From CAUTNH01 sp963543845 (GTDB lineage: Bacteria; Bacillota_I; Bacilli_A; Acholeplasmatales; Acholeplasmataceae): a DNA stretch of 37,887 nucleotides. A program made the translations under genes and the position numbers. Of the stretch, positions 15,607 through 21,516 are shown in pieces. Under the pieces are notes generated by a model. That model saw only the letters and a program-made list of their open reading frames with translations, had not been told where the DNA came from and ran no database searches. Location of the stretch: the NCBI GenBank assembly GCA_963543845.1, contig CAUUCL010000010.1, positions 1 to 37,887 of the forward strand, written 5' to 3'. Numbering within the stretch: position 1 is the first letter of the stretch; every line of letters begins with the position of its first letter.

Positions 15607-16170
15607 TTGGCAAAACTAAGAGATATTTTAACTTTTATCTTAATGATAATTTCTCTAATTGGCTTTCTTATATTTTATTCTATTATGTCATTGAGGATTG
15701 CTTTTGATGAAAATAGGAAAATTTATCTATTCAATCGACAAGGTAATTTATACTACCAAACGGTTGATACTAACTATGAGGCAGGAAATAAAAAACTTGT
15801 TCCACGTGGAAAGGCGAGAGCAAAAGATGAAATCGATCAGATAGATTTAGCATATGAGGTATATGTTCCTGATTCTAAGAAAAATTATGTGCTTAATGTT
15901 AAGATAAAAGTTATTGTTGAAAAAGGAGTTAAAAATTTATCTGATTATATCGTAATTAAACAGCTTATTAAAGACAGTAATGGTAAATTAGTAGAAAATA
16001 GTAATTATTATTCAATATTTAATAAGAATATGACTGATTTTTGGTATAAGAAAAGATATAATCTTTACTATCGGATCACATTAAAAGAGCCGAGTAATGT
16101 TGATGAAGCTAATGGTATTGCCAATTCTAAGTTTAGAATTGAAGTAGAATTTAGCACAAGTGAAGTATAA
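15607..16170 (+). CDS. Single-pass membrane protein, possible TasA-like partner
   Basis: 187 residues from a TTG start, chosen because AGGTGA stands 6 nt before it. One N-terminal membrane segment (about 8-31), then an external beta-rich domain. It is not confidently assigned to any family. Its last 35 residues (YYRITLKEPSNVDEANG...KFRIEVEFSTSEV) resemble the end of the next gene product (FNVEVTLEEPSKEDYEKLAG...ITFEIEAS), so the two are probably diverged copies of one beta-sandwich fold. TasA/camelysin matrix proteins end in a similar way. It is first in an operon with that protein and the M6-like lipoprotein. It may be the membrane-anchored base or accessory of a surface fibre; this is inference. 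Confidence 0.6.
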   Translation: MAKLRDILTFILMIISLIGFLIFYSIMSLRIAFDENRKIYLFNRQGNLYYQTVDTNYEAGNKKLVPRGKARAKDEIDQIDLAYEVYVPDSKKNYVLNVKIKVIVEKGVKNLSDYIVIKQLIKDSNGKLVENSNYYSIFNKNMTDFWYKKRYNLYYRITLKEPSNVDEANGIANSKFRIEVEFSTSEV

Positions 16171-16175
16171 ATAAG

Positions 16176-16181
16176 TATAAT
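16176..16181 (+). promoter_or_regulatory. Possible internal -10 box before the TasA-like gene
   Basis: TATAAT lies 12 nt before the ATG of the second gene, in front of the ribosome binding site AAAGGAAAGG. The -35 match is weak, so extra transcription from here is only possible. Confidence 0.35.
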
Positions 16182-16183
16182 AT

Positions 16184-16193
16184 AAAGGAAAGG
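16184..16193 (+). promoter_or_regulatory. Purine-rich ribosome binding site with two candidate starts
   Basis: AAAGGAAAGG precedes ATG at 16194 directly and a second in-frame ATG at 16203 by 9 nt. Spacing favours the second one for the AAGG at 16190-16193 and the first for the AAGGA at 16186-16190. Confidence 0.5.
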
Positions 16194-16796
16194 ATGAAAA
16201 AAATGAAAAAGAAAACAAAACTTATTTTATTTGTACTACTAGGATTTTTAATTGCAGGAGTTGCAACATTTGCAGCTGTATCTGCTTATTGGGTTTCAAA
16301 TATTTCAAACCCAACAAACAAAAAAGATGATGTATCAATTGCTGTAGGTGAAGGTAAACCTGTAACTACTAAAATTGATTTAACAAAAGCAGGACTTAAT
16401 GATAATGAGGTATTAGTTCCAACAGGTCAAGTTGCTCATTCAAATGCTCCAGTTGGAAAAACTGCTGTTGACAAAGTTAGAATGACAGTTTCTGTTAAAT
16501 GGGTTGAAGATACAACTACCCAAGTTAAACCAGGTGATAATGTAACTGGTCAATGTACTTTAAAAATTAAAAATGTTAAAGTTGATGGACAAACAGTAGC
16601 ATCACATTATGTTAAATTTAAAATTGGTACTTTTGATGGATTAGTTGGAGAGACAAAACAACTTACATTAGCTGATCCAACTGTAACTACATTTAATGTT
16701 GAAGTTACTCTTGAAGAGCCAAGCAAAGAAGACTACGAAAAACTTGCTGGAAAAAATATTACATTTGAAATTGAAGCAAGCATCGTTAAAGACTAA
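16194..16796 (+). CDS. TasA/camelysin-like secreted protein
   Basis: 200 residues (197 if the second ATG is used). The N-terminus, KKKTKLILFVLLGFL then GVATFAAVSAYWVSN, resembles the signal peptides of TasA/CalY proteins (a Gly, then TFA and a Ser after the hydrophobic core). The rest is beta-rich: N-linked strand pairs, TAVDKVRMTVSVKW, CTLKIKNVKV and a closing LEEPSKEDYEKLAGKNITFEIEAS like the end of TasA domains. Only one Cys. None of its ten Ile codons is ATA, unlike its neighbours, which suggests high expression as for an abundant surface protein. No SipW-type peptidase gene is in the window. The family assignment is by recalled pattern; a generic secreted Ig-like protein is the alternative. 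Confidence 0.55.
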   Translation: MKKMKKKTKLILFVLLGFLIAGVATFAAVSAYWVSNISNPTNKKDDVSIAVGEGKPVTTKIDLTKAGLNDNEVLVPTGQVAHSNAPVGKTAVDKVRMTVSVKWVEDTTTQVKPGDNVTGQCTLKIKNVKVDGQTVASHYVKFKIGTFDGLVGETKQLTLADPTVTTFNVEVTLEEPSKEDYEKLAGKNITFEIEASIVKD

Positions 16797-16800
16797 TAAT

Positions 16801-16825
16801 AAAAAAGCGGTTTAACCGCTTTTTT
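16801..16825 (+). terminator. Terminator between the TasA-like and M6-like genes
   Basis: AAAAAAGCGGT and ACCGCTTTTTT form an 11-bp stem around TTA, with T-run. There is no clear promoter between it and the next gene at 16844, so that gene probably depends on read-through. Confidence 0.85.
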
Positions 16826-16843
16826 CAATTTAAGGAGTTTAAT

Positions 16844-18682
16844 TTGATTAAAAAAATATTATTTACAATTTTATTCGTTTTTTTTACAGTTTTACTATTT
16901 TCTTGCGAGAATATTAAAAATTTATCTGAAAAAGAAATATCAGTTAACTATGAATTAGGAGATGGTAGATTTTCAGATGATAAATTAAATGCTAAAATAG
17001 AAAATAATAATTATAAAATAACATTAAAAAAAGATGATAATACAATTATGCAACCAGGCGAGGAAATCGATAATATTAAGCGTGAACCACTAGTTAGTAA
17101 AGATGAGAAAAGTTATTATCTTGAATACTATTATTTAAAAGATGACCCAGAGAAAAAAGCATTCTTTTTTACTGAGCAAAAATTCGATAGCCCAGGAGAT
17201 AGAATAAAACTTAAAAAAAGTGTAACACTTGTTGCAAAATACTCAGAAAATCCAGGACCACTTAAACTTAATTCCATATTAAAAAAATTTAGAATGTCCC
17301 TACCTGTTCCATCAGTTGGTCAAATAAACACAATAGTTTTACCTGTTGTATTTGATAAAAACACAGACAAAGATAAATTTAAAAGTGATTTAGATGATGC
17401 TTTTAATAAAACAATAAATGAAAATGGTTTTTATGGTGTAGCTGAGTATTTTAAGATTGTATCAAAGGGGCTGCTTAATCTTAAATTTCATATTCTTGAT
17501 CCTGTTGATTCAATTATCTCAAAAGATGAAGCAACCGAGATGAAAAAGAAAAATAAATTTTCTCTTCCTGAGCAGCAAATAATATCAGAGGCATTATATA
17601 AGGTAAGTACTGATAAAAAGGAAATGTTTGAGTCTCTTTTTAAAAGCAATGATTTTGATTATAATCAAGATGGAAACATTGACTCAGTAATTGCAGTATA
17701 TGATATTGAAAATATTAAATTTGATATAAATAAAATAAATGATATTCAAGATAATCTTTTATGGTTTTCATACTCATCAAGAATGGTTGTTTCAAGAACT
17801 TTCCCAATTAAACTTGATGGAAAAAGTGAGTTTATCTTTAAAATTAGTGATTATACTTGGACAAGTTATCACTTTTTAAAAGAAAGTTTATATTCTAAAA
17901 CTAAAATAGGAGAAAAAATAACTCCTACAATGCCTGAATTTAAATATAATACTATCTTTTATATTCATGAAGTTGCAAAGCTTTTAGGTCTTGTCGATCT
18001 TTTTAGTTTTAATATTGCAAAAGGTAGCTATTTAAAAGGTGGATTAGGACAGACTGATATTTTGGATATGGTATTTAAAATAAGCGAGTTTAGCACAACA
18101 CCTCCATATTTACCTACAAAATATCAAATCAGCTTTGGTATGGGATTTAATTCCTATAATAAAGTTTTACTTAACTGGACAGGCTATGAGTTAAAAAAAG
18201 ATGATATAAATACATATACTTTAGAAAATAATGATGGAATGACCTTAGATAAAGTTTTCCTAATACCAAAAAATAAAAATAGTAATAGTCTTTTTGGGGA
18301 ATTTTTACTTGTTGAATACTATAAACCAAAAGGAATTTATGAGATATTAAAATTAAATAATCTTGCCTTTACAAAGCCATGCATTAAAGTTTATCATATT
18401 GACTCAACAATTAAAGAAGATGGCTATCAAAGAGATTTAAGTAATTTAATATTTTTACTATATAAAAGAAACAATCTTCAAGGACTTCATAAATATATGA
18501 GATTAGTTGAAAAAGAAAATAAAATTGAGCAATTTCCTTATATATTTGATGATGATAAAAGTTGCTATTTTGAAGGAGAGTCTTTAACTAATTTTAAATG
18601 GTATGACGGAACTCCTTTAGGATATGATTTAAAATTTACTAACTTCTTGCCTAATAGTGCTAAAGTTGAAATAATAAAATAA
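16844..18682 (+). CDS. Lipoprotein with inactive M6-type metalloprotease fold
   Basis: 612 residues, TTG start with TAAGGAG 6 nt upstream. Lipobox LLFSC with Cys21. An InlB-like beta module (about 32-133) precedes a domain that follows the M6 (immune inhibitor A) plan: LPVVF start, FYGVAEYFKIVSKGLLNLKF, FDYNQDGNIDSVIAVYD (271-287), the zinc-site region, GGLGQTDILD, LNWTGYELKKDDI, EFLLVEYY and CIKVYHID. The catalytic motif, HEFGHxLGLPDLY in active relatives, reads HEVAKLLGLVDLF here (375-387): His375 and Glu376 remain but the second zinc ligand is Lys379. It should not be an active protease. A binding role at the cell surface is more likely. It follows the TasA-like genes behind a terminator. 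Confidence 0.72.
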   Translation: MIKKILFTILFVFFTVLLFSCENIKNLSEKEISVNYELGDGRFSDDKLNAKIENNNYKITLKKDDNTIMQPGEEIDNIKREPLVSKDEKSYYLEYYYLKDDPEKKAFFFTEQKFDSPGDRIKLKKSVTLVAKYSENPGPLKLNSILKKFRMSLPVPSVGQINTIVLPVVFDKNTDKDKFKSDLDDAFNKTINENGFYGVAEYFKIVSKGLLNLKFHILDPVDSIISKDEATEMKKKNKFSLPEQQIISEALYKVSTDKKEMFESLFKSNDFDYNQDGNIDSVIAVYDIENIKFDINKINDIQDNLLWFSYSSRMVVSRTFPIKLDGKSEFIFKISDYTWTSYHFLKESLYSKTKIGEKITPTMPEFKYNTIFYIHEVAKLLGLVDLFSFNIAKGSYLKGGLGQTDILDMVFKISEFSTTPPYLPTKYQISFGMGFNSYNKVLLNWTGYELKKDDINTYTLENNDGMTLDKVFLIPKNKNSNSLFGEFLLVEYYKPKGIYEILKLNNLAFTKPCIKVYHIDSTIKEDGYQRDLSNLIFLLYKRNNLQGLHKYMRLVEKENKIEQFPYIFDDDKSCYFEGESLTNFKWYDGTPLGYDLKFTNFLPNSAKVEIIK

Positions 18683-18685
18683 GAA

Positions 18686-18725
18686 AAAAAGCTGTGAAAA
18701 TCAAAATAAATTTTCATAGCTTTTT
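18686..18725 (+). terminator. Terminator after the M6-like lipoprotein gene
   Basis: AAAAAGCTGTGAAAAT pairs with ATTTTCATAGCTTTTT (one G-U) around an 8-nt loop, then ATTTTG. Confidence 0.8.
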
Positions 18726-18752
18726 ATTTTGTCTTAATATATACTTTAATAC

Positions 18753-18795
18753 TGACATAAATGACGACAAAATGACGACATAAAAACGACATTTT
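18753..18795 (+). repeat. Phased TGACGAC repeats at the AlbA-type regulator promoter
   Basis: TGACGAC at 18762 and 18773, and AAACGAC at 18784, are exactly 11 bp apart; a weaker TGACAT stands at 18753. The last unit overlaps the -35 hexamer of the downstream gene. One-helix-turn spacing places all copies on one face of the DNA, as for an operator array. Confidence 0.65.
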
Positions 18796-18814
18796 AAAAT
18801 TATTGTGTTATAAT
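18786..18814 (+). promoter_or_regulatory. Promoter of the AlbA-type regulator gene
   Basis: ACGACA (18786-18791, 4 of 6 to TTGACA), 17-nt spacer and extended -10 TGTTATAAT (hexamer 18809-18814). AAGGAGG (18826-18832) and a TTG start at 18840 follow. Confidence 0.7.
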
Positions 18815-18839
18815 ATATGTGCTATAAGGAGGTGCTATT

Positions 18840-20201
18840 TTGAACTTAGGTAAGGAAAGCGAAACAATTGAATTTAAAAAATCAACTGGCGAGCTTCGTG
18901 ATGCAATGGATGATATTTGCTCTATTTTAAACAAGCACGGAATGGGAGTTTTATACTTCGGTGTTAAGCCAGATGGTGATGTCTGTGGTCAAGAAATTGG
19001 TGTAAATACTCTTGATGATATTGCAACATACATAAAAACAGCTATTAAACCAATGATATATCCTACTATATCAGAAGAAAAAAAAGGTGATGTGAGTATT
19101 ATAAAAGTTGAGTTTAAGGGTTCTGAAAGACCATATTCATCTTATAATAGATATTTTAAAAGAGTTCATGATAGAGCAGAAGATATGACGCCTGATGAGC
19201 TTAAACATATGATGCTAAATACTGATTATAGTTCAATTTGGGAAAATAATCTAACAGCATTTGGAATTGAAGATATCGATAGAAAGGCTTTGAGGAATTT
19301 TTATGAAAAAGCTGTTGATTGTGGAAGATTAGAACCACTTGGAAAGTTTGATGAGAAAGAACTTTTGGAAATGCTTGGTTTAATGGTTAATAATAAATTA
19401 ACAAATGCGGGTTTTTTTCTTTTTTCAAATAAAGAGCCAACTGTATTAAAAATGGCTGTTTATGCGACTGATGAAAGAATTAAATTTTTGGATATTGTAA
19501 GATTTAGAAATAATATTTATAACTTAATTGATACTGCAACTCTTTATATTGCTGAGCATATGAATTGGAGAGTTGAGTTTAGCAATAATGATACATCAAG
19601 AATTGAAATACCTGAAGTTCCGATGGAAGCAATAAGAGAGATTGTTGTTAATTCATTCGCACATGCAAACTATCGCGGCGAGACGGAACATGAAATATCA
19701 ATAACACCAACTGTTATTGATATATATAATCCTGGTGAGTTTCCACTAAATTATAAGCCAGAGGACTTTGCTGAAAATAGAATTCAATCAATGCCAAGAA
19801 ATAAAAAAATACTTGACATTCTTTTTAGATCAAAAAATGTCGAAATCCAAGGAAGTGGTATAAGAAAGGTATTAAAGCTTTGCGCAATTTACAATATTAA
19901 GTATAGCTACTACAATAATGAATATGGTTTTAGATTTAGTTTTAGTAGAAATAATTTAACACTTTTAAGTGTAGGAAATATAAAAAAGGATAAAAGCCCA
20001 AAAACATCTTTACTAGGAGATATTGACGATAAGGTTTTAAAACTAATTGATAAAAATTCATCAATAAATATAAACAGTATTGCTCTTAAAATTGGTAGAA
20101 CTGAAAGAACTATTCAAAGATCAATAGCTAAACTTAAAAATTTAGGTCTTTTAATTAGAAATGGAAATAATAGAATAGGTTATTGGAAAATAACAAAATA
20201 A
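18840..20201 (+). CDS. AlbA_2/Schlafen-type ATP-binding transcriptional regulator
   Basis: 453 residues, TTG start with AAGGAGG 7 nt upstream. The N-terminal AlbA_2 domain (about 1-115) has ESETIEFKKS, LNKHGMGVLYFGVKPDG and a RAEDMTPDEL end. The middle (about 120-375) matches the COG2865 pattern with IREIVVNSFAHANYRG and VIDIYNPGEFP, a divergent GHKL-like ATP-binding region, and GSGIRKVL. The C-terminus (about 395-450) is a winged helix-turn-helix (SININSIALKIGRTERTIQRSIAKL). These proteins are common, mobile regulators, sometimes in defence loci; targets are usually unknown. Phased repeats at its own promoter suggest autoregulation. It stands alone between two terminators. Confidence 0.82.
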   Translation: MNLGKESETIEFKKSTGELRDAMDDICSILNKHGMGVLYFGVKPDGDVCGQEIGVNTLDDIATYIKTAIKPMIYPTISEEKKGDVSIIKVEFKGSERPYSSYNRYFKRVHDRAEDMTPDELKHMMLNTDYSSIWENNLTAFGIEDIDRKALRNFYEKAVDCGRLEPLGKFDEKELLEMLGLMVNNKLTNAGFFLFSNKEPTVLKMAVYATDERIKFLDIVRFRNNIYNLIDTATLYIAEHMNWRVEFSNNDTSRIEIPEVPMEAIREIVVNSFAHANYRGETEHEISITPTVIDIYNPGEFPLNYKPEDFAENRIQSMPRNKKILDILFRSKNVEIQGSGIRKVLKLCAIYNIKYSYYNNEYGFRFSFSRNNLTLLSVGNIKKDKSPKTSLLGDIDDKVLKLIDKNSSININSIALKIGRTERTIQRSIAKLKNLGLLIRNGNNRIGYWKITK

Positions 20202-20203
20202 TT

Positions 20204-20235
20204 AAAAAAGCAGCAATAAAATTGCTAGCTTTTTA
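20204..20235. terminator. Bidirectional terminator between the regulator and thiT
   Basis: AAAAAGC-AGCAAT pairs with ATTGCT-A-GCTTTTT around AAA, with one bulged base. T-runs lie on both strands, serving the convergent genes. Confidence 0.75.
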
Positions 20236-20237
20236 TT

Positions 20238-21266
20238 TTAAATAATCTTACTTTTTTCTAAAATAAAATGTTTATTTAAAGCATATAATATTCCAACAGT
20301 TATATATGCTCCTATAAAAATTGGTGCTGCATTTACATATATAAAAGAATATACATAAGGATCAACTCCAGAAGGAGCAAAATCCCTAAAAAATAAAACT
20401 CCTGAAATACTTGATGAAAGATAACGAATGCTTGCAACCATCACAGTTCCAAAATAAATAAATACACTTCTTCCCTTTCCTACTTGATTTTTAAATATAC
20501 CAGCAAGTCCTAAAAGAGTAAAAGGAATTATGTAATCAAGGAAAATAGAACCAACATGAATTATATATCCATCTATTAAAATATTAAATATAGAATAAAT
20601 AAAACCAGTTAAAAGTCCTGGAATTATTCCTTTTCTAAAGGAAATTAAAATAATAGGTAGCATCGTAAGAGAAGGTCTACTTCCTCCCATAATAGCAGGA
20701 AATTTGGGAATAATTAAATCTGCTAGTACAGATAAAAGTACGCAAAGAGCTGACATAACTGATATTTCAACTAATGTTTTTAAATCTAAAAGTTTTCGTT
20801 TTTTATCATTTTTATCCCAGTTTAGAACACTTCCTAAAATAATAATGGAAATTGCAAACTCAACTAAAAATGAAAAAATTAAAAGCTCTGATAAAGGTTT
20901 ATTTCTTTTAAATGGAATTACAAAAAATAATGCTAGATAAAAAAGTGATATAACTAAATTAAAAGTTAAAAAAATTATCTCATGATTTTTTCTAATAATT
21001 TTTTTATGAAATATTTTAAAAATAGAGCCAATGTATGAGATATAAGTTAAAAAAAATAAAAATAAATAAAGAATAAATACTGGCTCAATTAGCTTTAAAT
21101 TTATCTTTTTATCACGAAAGTTTCTAAGGTAGTATCCATCAAAGTTATATTTATATTTAATTAGATAAATTAAACATATAAAAGATGCTAGGATAGATAT
21201 AAATTTAAATATAAATATAATCCCATCAAGACCTATTTTAAACTTTTTATTGCTACTATTTTCCAT
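20238..21266 (-). CDS. thiT: Thiamine transporter ThiT with N-terminal membrane extension
   Basis: 342 residues from the ATG at 21266, chosen because a doubled AGGAGG lies just before it; a longer reading from 21305 would start inside the riboswitch terminator. The C-terminal half (about 155-335) is ThiT, the ECF S component for thiamine: LVEISVMSALCVLLSVLADLI, GGSRPSLTMLPIILISFRKG, IPGLLTGFIYSIFNILIDGY and a set of six helices. ThiT is normally about 180-190 residues; here some 150 residues with about four extra membrane helices come first, with no recognised function. The TPP riboswitch upstream supports the thiamine assignment. The ECF energising module is not in the window. Confidence 0.88.
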   Translation of the reverse strand: MENSSNKKFKIGLDGIIFIFKFISILASFICLIYLIKYKYNFDGYYLRNFRDKKINLKLIEPVFILYLFLFFLTYISYIGSIFKIFHKKIIRKNHEIIFLTFNLVISLFYLALFFVIPFKRNKPLSELLIFSFLVEFAISIIILGSVLNWDKNDKKRKLLDLKTLVEISVMSALCVLLSVLADLIIPKFPAIMGGSRPSLTMLPIILISFRKGIIPGLLTGFIYSIFNILIDGYIIHVGSIFLDYIIPFTLLGLAGIFKNQVGKGRSVFIYFGTVMVASIRYLSSSISGVLFFRDFAPSGVDPYVYSFIYVNAAPIFIGAYITVGILYALNKHFILEKSKII

Positions 21267-21288
21267 AATTCCTCCTATTCCTCCTAAA

Positions 21289-21315
21289 TAAAAAATCCCA
21301 AACAAAGTTTGGGAT
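21289..21315 (-). terminator. TPP riboswitch terminator
   Basis: On the minus strand ATCCCAAAC and GTTTGGGAT form a 9-bp stem around TTT, followed by TTTTTATTT. It lies between the TPP aptamer and the thiT ribosome binding site. Confidence 0.88.
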
Positions 21316-21337
21316 ATAAATAAATATATTTTAATTA

Positions 21338-21412
21338 CTATCCCTACGCAAGTATTAACTTACAGGTTCAACGGGTTGATTTCTCTCTCAGCCAAAAGGC
21401 ACCCCGTAGTAA
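21338..21412 (-). promoter_or_regulatory. TPP riboswitch (THI box)
   Basis: The minus strand reads ACGGGGTGCC, then TTGGCTGAGAGA, ACCCGTTGAACCTG and GTTAATACTTGCGTAGGGA, the full conserved core of the thiamine pyrophosphate aptamer in order. The terminator that follows predicts that TPP blocks thiT transcription. Confidence 0.96.
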
Positions 21413-21419
21413 CAATTTC

Positions 21420-21448
21420 ATTTTAACACATCTTTTATTAAAACACAA
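21420..21448 (-). promoter_or_regulatory. Promoter of the TPP riboswitch/thiT unit
   Basis: On the minus strand TTGTGT (21443-21448), 17-nt spacer and extended -10 TGTTAAAAT (hexamer 21420-21425), a few bases before the aptamer. Confidence 0.65.
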
Positions 21449-21462
21449 GAAAAACATTATCA

Positions 21463-21484
21463 TTTTCCACAAAAAATGTGGAAA
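21463..21484. repeat. Inverted DnaA-box-like pair before polA
   Basis: TTTTCCACA (21463-21471) and its inverted partner TGTGGAAA (21477-21484) form an 8-bp inverted repeat with a 5-nt spacer. Each arm is one or two bases from the DnaA box TTATCCACA. It covers the place where the polA -35 would be. Confidence 0.45.
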
Positions 21485-21504
21485 GTTTTTTTACTTTGTA
21501 GTGC

Positions 21505-21510
21505 TAAAAT
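21505..21510 (+). promoter_or_regulatory. Predicted -10 box of polA (leaderless)
   Basis: Extended -10 TGCTAAAAT, ending 6 nt before the polA ATG. No good -35 is visible, in line with extended -10 promoters. Confidence 0.5.
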
Positions 21511-21516
21511 TATAGT

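Noticed and set aside
18753..18795. CRISPR-like array
   Set aside because: Units are only 7 bp on an 11-bp period with no spacers and no cas genes; an operator array fits better.
21267..21305. Longer N-terminus for ThiT from 21305
   Set aside because: It starts within the TPP riboswitch terminator and reads through the AGGAGG sites that serve the ATG at 21266.
21463..21484. Replication origin at the DnaA-box-like pair
   Set aside because: Only one inverted pair, no box cluster, no DNA unwinding repeats and no dnaA/dnaN nearby.
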